Source: JAEINY01 sp942490535
GTDB lineage: Bacteria > Bacteroidota > Bacteroidia > Bacteroidales > Marinilabiliaceae
Assembly (NCBI GenBank): GCA_942490535.1
Contig: CALNXQ010000003.1
Span: forward strand, 1 to 64,000
DNA length: 64,000 nt
Direction: 5' to 3'
Below are positions 1 to 7,446 of the stretch, piece after piece. Both the position numbers and the translations under genes were made by a program. Numbering within the stretch: position 1 is the stretch's first letter; every line of letters begins with the position of its first letter. The notes below the pieces were generated by a model. That model did no database searches. It saw only the letters and a program-made list of their open reading frames with translations, and was not told the origin of the DNA.

Positions 1-1002
1 TGCCTGATGGTATTCACTGGTCGATTGCTGCAACTGTTGTGCTTTTTCATACAGGGCTTTCAGGCCATGATACAATTGCAAACGGGTATCCGCCATTTGA
101 TTTTCTACCGCCAGACTTTGCATCTTTGCTTGCTTGACGGTGTTTTTATTCTCCCACAAGGGGATGGTCAATCCCACGGAAACACCGGAGAAAGACTCGC
201 CAACTACACGCTCAGAAGTATAACCGGCTGACATCTTTGGCAAAGACAAGGCTTTATTGAGCTGCTCCTGGTAACGACTGGCAGCCAATGACTGCTCCAT
301 GCTTTGCAACTGCGGCATCCCCGATACCTGGGTATTGAACCAGCTGTCAAAATCAGCCGGCAAATCAGCCGAAGACCATAAGCGTGTGATTAATTGAATG
401 GGTTCACCTCCATTGAGCGCCTGCAGTTGTTCTATAACCGCCTCTTGATCGGCCTCAATGCCAGCCAACTTGTTTTTAGCCGTCAGCAAGTTCAAGTCGG
501 CTTTATTACGTTCCAGGATGTTTACATCTCCGGTTTCGAACTTGCGATGATAGGCATCGGCCAGCTTCTGAGCATGCGCTAAGCGCTCTGAAAAATGAAC
601 TTGCAAGCCATTCAGGTAAATCAATTCATGACTGATTAAACGTGCCTGCAGCATCACCAAATTAAACTGTTCCCGATATTCATTTTCCACTTGCTCACAC
701 AGACTACCCGCCCGTTTGTTACGATAGTGATAAGCTGTTGGAAAATCAAAGGATTGGCTCACACTAAAATCGGTCCGATTGCCAATGGCTCCCGGACTCC
801 CCCACAGATAACCAATCTCAGCTTCCGGGTTAGATGGATTAAGACCGGTCTTATTCTCCAGCTTAACCGCTTCGGTGGATTGCCGAAGTGCCTGCAGTGT
901 TTTGTTGTTTTGCTGGACCTGTTGCAGGACTTCCTCCAGTGTACTTTGGGCTTGTAGTCCGGTGACAGCTAATAGCCCATATATTATTAGTTTTAGTTTC
1001 AT
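1..1002 (-). CDS. TolC-family outer membrane efflux protein (partial, C-terminus outside window)
   Basis: Outer-membrane channel component expected to complete a tripartite metal efflux pump with the two genes upstream. The reading frame is open from an ATG at 1002 to the first base of the window, so at least 334 residues are present and the C-terminus is missing. The N-terminus is a short signal peptide (MKLKLIIYGLLAVTGLQAQS) followed by the TLEEVLQQVQQNN helix typical of TolC/CusC proteins. It lies 73 bp downstream of the RND pump gene on the same strand and is probably the last or near-last gene of that operon. The family call rests on the N-terminal pattern, the coiled-coil-like composition and the context. 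Confidence 0.85.
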   Translation of the reverse strand, partial: MKLKLIIYGLLAVTGLQAQSTLEEVLQQVQQNNKTLQALRQSTEAVKLENKTGLNPSNPEAEIGYLWGSPGAIGNRTDFSVSQSFDFPTAYHYRNKRAGSLCEQVENEYREQFNLVMLQARLISHELIYLNGLQVHFSERLAHAQKLADAYHRKFETGDVNILERNKADLNLLTAKNKLAGIEADQEAVIEQLQALNGGEPIQLITRLWSSADLPADFDSWFNTQVSGMPQLQSMEQSLAASRYQEQLNKALSLPKMSAGYTSERVVGESFSGVSVGLTIPLWENKNTVKQAKMQSLAVENQMADTRLQLYHGLKALYEKAQQLQQSTSEYHQA

Positions 1003-1075
1003 TTCGTATCAATTTAATAATTTAGTCAAGGCATGACATTTTCATTTATTTCTGAGTCATACCTTGACGACAATC

Positions 1076-4000
1076 TTAATCAGCCTGAGCTTCCGTGTTA
1101 CCATTTTTCATCTTAATCCAGTTGTGCTTTCGTAAAATGTAATAGACAATGGGTACCACGTAAATATTCAGCAAGGTAGAGGTTAATAATCCACCCAGAA
1201 TCACTTTGGCCATGGGGCTTTGAATTTCATTGCCCGGGGCATCACCGTTCAAGGCTAATGGTATCAGAGCCAATGCTGCTGTTAAGGCAGTCATCAGAAT
1301 GGGGTTGAGACGATCGACCGAACCATGCATCACATTTTGAAGCAAATCTTTACCATTGCCGTCCAGGCTTTGATAATTGGATACCAACAAAATGCCATTC
1401 CGGGTGGCAATTCCAAACAGGGTGATGAAACCAATAATAGCGGGAATGCTGATGATACCTTCGGTAAAACGAATGGCAAACACACCGCCAATTAAAGCCA
1501 GTGGCAGGTTCAACAGGATAATGCCGGATAGTCGTCCATCGCGAAACTCCTGAAACAATAACAAGAAGATGATACAAATAGCCAGAATAGAAGTCAACAT
1601 GAGTGTTTGCGAAGCGCGTGCTTCACTCTCAAACTGTCCGCCATATTCAATTCGGTAGCCTTCCGGCAATTCTATATTGGCCTTGACATTGGCTTGAATG
1701 TCGTTCACTACACTGCGTAAATCGCGCTCTGCCACGTTGGCCGACACGACAATTTTGCGCTGCACATTTTCACGACTCACCGATCCAGGGCCAGATGCCG
1801 ATACAATGTGCGCCACTTGCTCCAAGGGTACTTTCCGACCATCATCGGTATCAATCAATGCCCTTTTAATCCCTTCAATGGAATTGGTATAATCGCCATT
1901 CAAACGAAGAATCAAATCGAAACTGCGTTGTCCTTCGTAGATATCCGCCATCTTCTCACCGGCAAAGGCAATGTCCACAAATTCATTAAATGCACTCAAC
2001 GAAATACCATAATAAGCCAGTTTATTCCGATCCGCTTTAATCTGAATCTGCGGAATCTCGCGCTGTTGCTCCACATTTACATCCACCAATCCGGGCACTC
2101 CTTTAATGGCCGAAGAAATCTGATTTCCCACCATGAACAAGCGGTTCAGATCCTGTCCAAACAATTTAATGGCAATATTAGCACGTGTACCGGATAACAT
2201 GTGATCGATGCGATGCCCTAAAGGTTGCCCCACGGTGGTAGCAATACCGGGAACACCAGCCAATTTCTCACGCACCTCCGCCATGAATACCTCATTGCTG
2301 CGCTCCGCCAATGTGAAATTCACATCAATCTCAGCACTGTTAGTCGTTTGTGAGTGCTCATCCAGCTCCCCCCGTCCGGTGCGCCGGGCAGTGCTGATCA
2401 CTTCCGGAATAGCCAGCAGCTCTTGTTCCATCAGGTTACCCAATCGGTTACTTTCCTCCAGTGATATCCCCGGCTTACTAACGGCCGAGATGGTCAAAGC
2501 CCCTTCGTTAAATTCCGGCAAGAAACTACGTCCCATGGCTGACAACACCAACAGCGCCGCCGCAAACAAACCCAATGAACTGGTGAGGATACTGGTCTTA
2601 TGGCGCAAAGCCCAGGCAAGCGAGACTTCATATCCCTTCAATAAAGCCGTAATAAACCGGTTATCTTTTTCTTTACGTGTCAAATATTTATCGCTCGTGA
2701 GCAACAAACGACACAACAAAGGCGTCAAAGTTATGGCCACGATGAGGGACACAAACAGCGAAACGATGTAAGCAATACCCAGGGGTTTCAACATTCGCCC
2801 TTCCATCCCTGATAAAAAGAACAAGGGTACAAAAGCCACCATGATAATCAGGGTCGCATTCATGATGGACGCCCGTATCTCTTTTGAAGCCTCATAAACC
2901 ACTGTTAGAGCTGACGCCCTTTTTTCACGCGGCTTGGTATGATTCTGCCGCAGGCGTTTATACACATTCTCCACATCAATGATGGCATCATCCACCAGTG
3001 ACCCAATGGAAATGGCCATCCCTCCCAAACTCATGGTGTTGATGTTCAGATCCAGAAACTTCAACGTCAGGATGGCCCCCAACAGCGACAAGGGAATGGC
3101 CAATAAAGAGATGATGGTGGTGCGGAAACTGCCTAAAAAGAGGAAGAGAATGACAATGACAAAGATGGCTCCTTCAATCAACGCCCGTTGCACATTACTC
3201 ACCGATGTTTCAATGAAATCGGCCTGACGGAATATTTTCGTATCCAAACGTACATCGGCCGGCAAGGTAGCCACTAAGTCAGCCAGGTTGGCTTCAATCT
3301 TCTCCGTCAGTTTGAGCGTATTGGTATTGGGTTGCTTGGAGATGGAAATGATCACGGATGATTCCGCATTCTGGGAAGCATAGCCCATCTTCACGGCACT
3401 GCCGATTTTCACTTCGGCCACATCACTCAAGAACAAGGGTTGCCCGTTTTGTTTCCGGATCAAGGTATTCCCCAACATTTCTAAATCAGAGGTCCGGGCC
3501 ATACCACGCACCACAAATTCATTCCCATACTCGCGGACGACACCACCGGTAGAATTTTCGGAGATGCCCCGACAGGCCTCAGCCAATTCATCGAGCGTCA
3601 CTTTATATTGATTCATCTTAGCCGGATGAGCCAGCACCTGATACTGCTTGTAATCACCACCGATAATGGTCACCTGAGAAACACCTCCCGTAGCTAATAA
3701 CAAGGGCTTCACCTGCCAATCAGCGATGGTACGCAAGGTCATCATATCGGTGCTGTCGGCCTGCAAACCAATGAAGAGAATCTCTCCCATCACACTGGAC
3801 TGCGGAGCCAGCGTGGGCTGTCCTACACCCAATGGCATCTGACCAGCCAGGGTGACCAATTTTTCACTCACAATCTGACGGGCCTTAAAAATATCCGTAC
3901 CCCAATCAAACTCTACCCACACAAAGGAAAAGCCCTGTGAGCTGGCCGAACGCACCCGACGTACATCAGTAGCTCCATTCACTGCTGTCTCAATGGGGAA

Positions 4001-4198
4001 TGTCACCATTCGCTCCACTTCTTCAGCGGCCATGCCATGGGCATCGGTCATCACTACCACCGTAGGTGCTGTCAGGTCCGGAAACACATCCACATCCATA
4101 TCACGGGCCGTATAGATACCGGACACCATCAGTAACACCGCTCCCAACAGCACAAACAGCTTGTTGTGAAGCGAAAATTGTATAATTTTATTGAGCAT
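1076..4198 (-). CDS. CusA/CzcA-type heavy-metal efflux RND transporter
   Basis: Inner-membrane proton-driven pump of the HME-RND family, 1040 residues, the usual length. It begins with the typical first transmembrane helix (LFVLLGAVLLMVSGIYTARD) and the DVDVFPDLTAPTVVVMTDA porter start. The fourth-helix region reads GGMAISIGSLVDDAIIDVEN, closer to the CusA (Cu/Ag) form than to the DFG-x-x-x-DGA form of CzcA. The late GIATRNGILLVSNY motif is also typical. The adaptor gene ends 14 bp upstream, so the genes are probably co-transcribed. Metal specificity cannot be settled from sequence alone: monovalent copper or silver is suggested, while divalent metals remain possible. Confidence 0.93.
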   Translation of the reverse strand: MLNKIIQFSLHNKLFVLLGAVLLMVSGIYTARDMDVDVFPDLTAPTVVVMTDAHGMAAEEVERMVTFPIETAVNGATDVRRVRSASSQGFSFVWVEFDWGTDIFKARQIVSEKLVTLAGQMPLGVGQPTLAPQSSVMGEILFIGLQADSTDMMTLRTIADWQVKPLLLATGGVSQVTIIGGDYKQYQVLAHPAKMNQYKVTLDELAEACRGISENSTGGVVREYGNEFVVRGMARTSDLEMLGNTLIRKQNGQPLFLSDVAEVKIGSAVKMGYASQNAESSVIISISKQPNTNTLKLTEKIEANLADLVATLPADVRLDTKIFRQADFIETSVSNVQRALIEGAIFVIVILFLFLGSFRTTIISLLAIPLSLLGAILTLKFLDLNINTMSLGGMAISIGSLVDDAIIDVENVYKRLRQNHTKPREKRASALTVVYEASKEIRASIMNATLIIMVAFVPLFFLSGMEGRMLKPLGIAYIVSLFVSLIVAITLTPLLCRLLLTSDKYLTRKEKDNRFITALLKGYEVSLAWALRHKTSILTSSLGLFAAALLVLSAMGRSFLPEFNEGALTISAVSKPGISLEESNRLGNLMEQELLAIPEVISTARRTGRGELDEHSQTTNSAEIDVNFTLAERSNEVFMAEVREKLAGVPGIATTVGQPLGHRIDHMLSGTRANIAIKLFGQDLNRLFMVGNQISSAIKGVPGLVDVNVEQQREIPQIQIKADRNKLAYYGISLSAFNEFVDIAFAGEKMADIYEGQRSFDLILRLNGDYTNSIEGIKRALIDTDDGRKVPLEQVAHIVSASGPGSVSRENVQRKIVVSANVAERDLRSVVNDIQANVKANIELPEGYRIEYGGQFESEARASQTLMLTSILAICIIFLLLFQEFRDGRLSGIILLNLPLALIGGVFAIRFTEGIISIPAIIGFITLFGIATRNGILLVSNYQSLDGNGKDLLQNVMHGSVDRLNPILMTALTAALALIPLALNGDAPGNEIQSPMAKVILGGLLTSTLLNIYVVPIVYYILRKHNWIKMKNGNTEAQAD

Positions 4199-4212
4199 GA
4201 TACGTTCCTCGC

Positions 4213-5715
4213 TTAATGTACATGCCCGGCATGTGGATCAATACTACTGGAAACAGCCGCCAGCTTCACCAATAAAGCACCCTGCGTCACAATGCGTTCT
4301 TCAGGTTTCAGGCCGGAGACCAATACAGTCTGCAAACCATCGGTGGCACCGGTTTTCACTTCCCGCTTTTCAAACAGCTCTGGTGTTAACTGAACGAACA
4401 CAAAGAAATTGCCCTGCTCTTCCACCAATGCCGTTTGCGGCACCGATAATACATCGGAAACAGCTGTTGATTTCAAGTAAACATCCACAAAGCCACCTGC
4501 TACCAGATCCGCTGTATAATCAATCTCAATGTTCACTGGTAATAAATAGCTGTCGCTATTGGTCGTACGACCATAGGAAAGGATACGGCCATTCAATGCT
4601 CCCAGCGAATAAGTCTTGCTACCCGTACTGGTCACAATCGTGGCCGAGGCGATTGAGGCCATCTCCTGAAGCTTGGATTGACGCACCATCGCCGTCAACA
4701 ACAAACGATGGGTTTGAGTAATCGTTATCAGAGGCGCTCCGGCATCTACATACATGCCGGGACGGACATGCACCTGGTGCACAACACCATTGGAAACAGC
4801 ACTGACGCTTTCACCGGATGCACTCACGGCAGTTTTCAGGTTCATCCATTCAGCCGCCGCTTTCTCAAAATCGGCCTGAGCCTGCTGCAACTCCTTTTGA
4901 GACACAATTTGTTGATCGGCCAATTTCTGTTTGCGTTTCAATTCCTCTTGCGTGCGCTCAAATTCAGCTTTGGCCTGACGCTGCTTAACCACACTATTCT
5001 CCAGCAAGCCGTTACCTACCACTGTTAATAATGGATTACCCGCCGTTACCGCTTTTCCTTCAGTCAGCAAACCATATGAAAACTGTACGATCCCACTGGA
5101 TTTGGCCACCAAAACCAGTTCATTGACTGGCGAAGTCTGCACTGCTGCCGTGGCTTTGATCACTGAACCGAAATCGCCCACCTGCGGGGCATCGGTTGCA
5201 AAATCGATCTTCCACGATTGCTCTTTGGTGAATTGTATGGCATTGGAGGAGGCTGGTATCGCTTCTTCCGCTTCATGAATGGCATCGTGCTCATCGGCAT
5301 ACACCTGTATATTGCGCACTGCCACTTGTTGCTGTTGACCATCCCGTTCAACAGCAAAGACCAACTGTCCCTTTCCAGCTGTTGCCGGTTGCAGAGTGAA
5401 CGCATAAACACCTGCCCGAACCGCCTGATTCACGGTTTGACGAATTCCTTTATCACCCACAATCAATGATAGGGTAACTGTGTTTGCTTCCACCGGCTTA
5501 AATCCGTCGAGTGCGGTAAAATGAGCCAGTACATCGGAGTTATGCCCCACAATAAAAGGATCAGCTTCAGCGAATACCTCCAATTGGCTGGAATAACCCG
5601 TCAAGGGTAGCTTCACTTCCTCGTGGGCATGGGCATGCTCATCGTGGGCAGGTGCCTGACCACACGAAGTGGCCAATAACACAATTAATAAGAGTGGAAT
5701 ATATTTTAAAATCAT
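4213..5715 (-). CDS. Periplasmic adaptor (membrane fusion) lipoprotein of metal RND efflux pump
   Basis: CusB/CzcB-type adaptor of about 500 residues. I chose the ATG at 5715 rather than an upstream one because it gives a lipoprotein signal peptide (LLLIVLLATSCGQAP) with the lipobox cysteine. Directly after it is a His-rich stretch (DEHAHAHEE), and the protein ends in DPHAGHVH, both plausible metal ligands. Residues of roughly 45-135 look like a beta-rich FixH/YtkA-like domain. A biotinyl-lipoyl-like segment, a long helical hairpin (roughly residues 230-300, rich in K/E/Q) and beta-barrel segments follow. It precedes the pump gene by 14 bp. Confidence 0.9.
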   Translation of the reverse strand: MILKYIPLLLIVLLATSCGQAPAHDEHAHAHEEVKLPLTGYSSQLEVFAEADPFIVGHNSDVLAHFTALDGFKPVEANTVTLSLIVGDKGIRQTVNQAVRAGVYAFTLQPATAGKGQLVFAVERDGQQQQVAVRNIQVYADEHDAIHEAEEAIPASSNAIQFTKEQSWKIDFATDAPQVGDFGSVIKATAAVQTSPVNELVLVAKSSGIVQFSYGLLTEGKAVTAGNPLLTVVGNGLLENSVVKQRQAKAEFERTQEELKRKQKLADQQIVSQKELQQAQADFEKAAAEWMNLKTAVSASGESVSAVSNGVVHQVHVRPGMYVDAGAPLITITQTHRLLLTAMVRQSKLQEMASIASATIVTSTGSKTYSLGALNGRILSYGRTTNSDSYLLPVNIEIDYTADLVAGGFVDVYLKSTAVSDVLSVPQTALVEEQGNFFVFVQLTPELFEKREVKTGATDGLQTVLVSGLKPEERIVTQGALLVKLAAVSSSIDPHAGHVH

Positions 5716-5811
5716 TATTTCGTTGTTTGATAGTTTAACACCATTGTGATAGAAGATAGATCGCAAGACTATTGAATAAATAGAGGATAGACCGATTAAA
5801 AAAGAGCAAGC

Positions 5812-5847
5812 CGGTGAAAGGAGGAATAATATATCCCTCTTTCACCG
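5812..5847 (-). terminator. Intercistronic hairpin, attenuator or terminator-like
   Basis: Arms CGGTGAAAG (5812-5820) and CTTTCACCG (5839-5847) extend inward with further G/C pairs around a 10-nt AT-rich loop. On the minus strand, a T-run (complement of the A-run near 5798-5804) follows roughly ten bases after the stem. It lies between the His-rich lipoprotein gene and the adaptor gene, so it could terminate a short transcript or lower expression of the pump relative to the lipoprotein. Confidence 0.5.
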
Positions 5848-5868
5848 ATGCTTTACATTCAGAATGAA

Positions 5869-6162
5869 TTAATGCGAATGGTCGTGATCGTGGTCATGAT
5901 CATGAGCTTCCTCTTCCGCATGCTCTTTTTTTGTGTCATCGCTGCATTTGCTGGCAGAAGGACACCCGGAACACGCCGAGGCTGATTCGGTGGAATCCAC
6001 CTTAAAAGCTTCCTGTTGCGGTGCAGCCTCGTGATCATGAGCCTCATGAACCGAACCATCTGCATGGGTGTGGGTACCTTCCTGATTTTGCTTGGCTTTT
6101 TTATCGCCACAAGCGGTTAAAGACAATGCTGCAAAAGCGAAAACAATCAATAGTTTGTGCAT
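5869..6162 (-). CDS. Small His-rich lipoprotein, probable periplasmic metal-binding protein
   Basis: A 97-residue protein with a clear lipoprotein signal (MHKLLIVFAFAALSLTACGD). The mature part is full of putative metal ligands: THTHADGSVHEAHDHE near residue 31, a cysteine cluster (ACSGCPSASKC, near residues 62-72) and a C-terminal HDHDHDHDHSH tail. Its position between another His-rich protein and an RND metal efflux pump suggests a role in capturing or buffering metal in the periplasm, or delivering it to the pump. No enzymatic domain is visible. The function is inferred from composition and neighbours. Confidence 0.8.
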   Translation of the reverse strand: MHKLLIVFAFAALSLTACGDKKAKQNQEGTHTHADGSVHEAHDHEAAPQQEAFKVDSTESASACSGCPSASKCSDDTKKEHAEEEAHDHDHDHDHSH

Positions 6163-6345
6163 GATTCAATGGTGTAAAATGATTAGTAAATAAAAACCGG
6201 CCTACTGATCTCCTTTGTTAAGAAACAGAAAGCGATTTTAAAGTCTTTGAAATGATGAATCATGAAACGAGCCACAAGGGATAATATACAATGAAAACAA
6301 ATCCCATTTGGCGAGTTTCATATGACCGATTAAAATCAAATCTGA

Positions 6346-6792
6346 TCATATGAAAAATACGGGCGGTGCCCTGAGCGGGACCGCAAAGTTATAACTCTGT
6401 AGTAGTTTTTGAGGATAATAGATATAAGCATATGTGACCAGTTCCTCCAACGGAACAGGCACCAATTGCTCTTGTGTAATCAAATAATTTGTAACAATAT
6501 CAACGGTCTTGCTTAGGACCGGCTTCACCTCAAAATGACAATGACTTTGGGCTTCTTCGGGATGTGCATGCTGAAATTGCACCTTGGTTCCATCGGCATG
6601 CTGGTGCGATGAACAAACCTCTGTATGGTCATGATGATGCGCGTGCGACGCACGGGCTTCATACTCACAATGCAAATCCGACCCAAAGGCGACGTTCTCT
6701 AAATGATGGTGATGAGGAATGACATTGTGGGCGAATACAATACTGTAAACAGCCAACAATACATAGGCAGCTATGTTCCTCATTTTTGTCAT
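6346..6792 (-). CDS. His-rich membrane-anchored protein of the metal efflux operon
   Basis: About 148 residues from the ATG at 6792; an in-frame ATG at 6825 would add eleven residues ahead of the hydrophobic segment, and one at 6783 is also possible. One N-terminal hydrophobic segment (AAYVLLAVYSIVFAHNVI) is followed by HHHHLEN, HAHHHDHTEVCSSHQHAD and other His-rich patches facing the periplasm. Similar His-rich proteins often accompany Bacteroidota CusABC-type operons. It is the first minus-strand gene of the set and precedes the His-rich lipoprotein by about 180 bp. A metal-binding role is inferred; no catalytic motif is seen. Confidence 0.7.
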   Translation of the reverse strand: MTKMRNIAAYVLLAVYSIVFAHNVIPHHHHLENVAFGSDLHCEYEARASHAHHHDHTEVCSSHQHADGTKVQFQHAHPEEAQSHCHFEVKPVLSKTVDIVTNYLITQEQLVPVPLEELVTYAYIYYPQKLLQSYNFAVPLRAPPVFFI

Positions 6793-7017
6793 GATGCAAT
6801 GATAGCAAAAATATTTCTGAATCACTTATTTTCTGCCTCCCAATTAGTTGGGATTTTGTGCCAGATGCAGGCTAACCATGGTCCTCTGTGAAAAACAAAC
6901 ACGAAGGACTCCAGTGGTGATGATCGTGTTTTTTCCATCTACCGCTTCCGGGGTTACACCACGGAAATGATTCCGTCAGTTTTAACCATATATGAAAATC
7001 CATTTCATGAGTACCCG

Positions 7018-7098
7018 ATAAACGGTACGATATCCCCTACGGGGAAAATCATCTACTTGCAACAGATTATTCTACAACACTTGATCCGCTAAGCGGAA
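7018..7098 (+). repeat. Dispersed double-palindrome element, copy 1
   Basis: Two short palindromes, CCCCTACGGGG (7034-7044) and CCGCTAAGCGG (7086-7096), are joined by an AT-rich spacer containing TCTACAACAC. The same arrangement, with related spacer bases, recurs at 31860-31940 and 39541-39606. This copy directly abuts the CAGGACG array. No coding potential is visible. The 650-bp gap 6793-7446 holds this element, that array and one direct repeat, and no credible gene. Confidence 0.6.
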
Positions 7099-7269
7099 CA
7101 GGACGGTGCAAAAAGAGACAGGACGGTGCAAAAAGCGCCAGGACGGCTTCATACCCTGACAGGACGGCTCGGGTTACTTCCAGCTCACCTTCACGCCACA
7201 CCAGGACGACGTCTCCCACTGGCAGGACGCCTATTTATGTGGCAGGACGATTAAAATACCAACAGGACG
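7099..7269 (+). repeat. Phased array of CAGGACG heptamers, about 20.5-bp period
   Basis: Perfect CAGGACG heptamers start at 7099, 7119, 7139, 7160, 7202, 7223, 7243 and 7263; position 7181 carries a degenerate CAGCTCA. The steps are 20, 20, 21, 21, 21, 21, 20 and 20 bp. The 13-14 bases between heptamers are mostly unrelated, except the first two. This is therefore a conserved short motif at a fixed helical phase, not an ordinary satellite. The mixed 20/21-bp steps exclude a coding repeat. Confidence 0.8.
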
Positions 7270-7323
7270 GTGTAAAATGTATACCCTACCATGAAAACAG
7301 ACAATTTTCATTGCACCCAACCT

Positions 7324-7413
7324 GGACGAGCCAGAACCAAATAATGAATCCACAAACAATATCCTGCCAAATAATACAAGAATATCAGTAGAAAGACACT
7401 AAATGATTAATCA
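7324..7413 (+). repeat. Direct repeat copy A
   Basis: This copy shares GGACGAGCCAGAACC, CAAATAATGA and CCTGCCAAATAAT blocks, then an AATATCAG-like tail and CACTAAA, with 12246-12401 in the same orientation. The second copy carries about 70 extra bases in the middle. It lies just past the 3' end of the DUF5686 gene. Confidence 0.75.
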
Positions 7414-7446
7414 CTGCTTGAATTTAAGCCATGCCTAAAAACCATC

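Noticed and set aside
7099..7269. Possible CRISPR array or plasmid iterons
   Set aside because: The conserved part is only seven bases, and no cas or replication initiator gene is nearby. An iteron-like binding role cannot be excluded but has no support beyond spacing.
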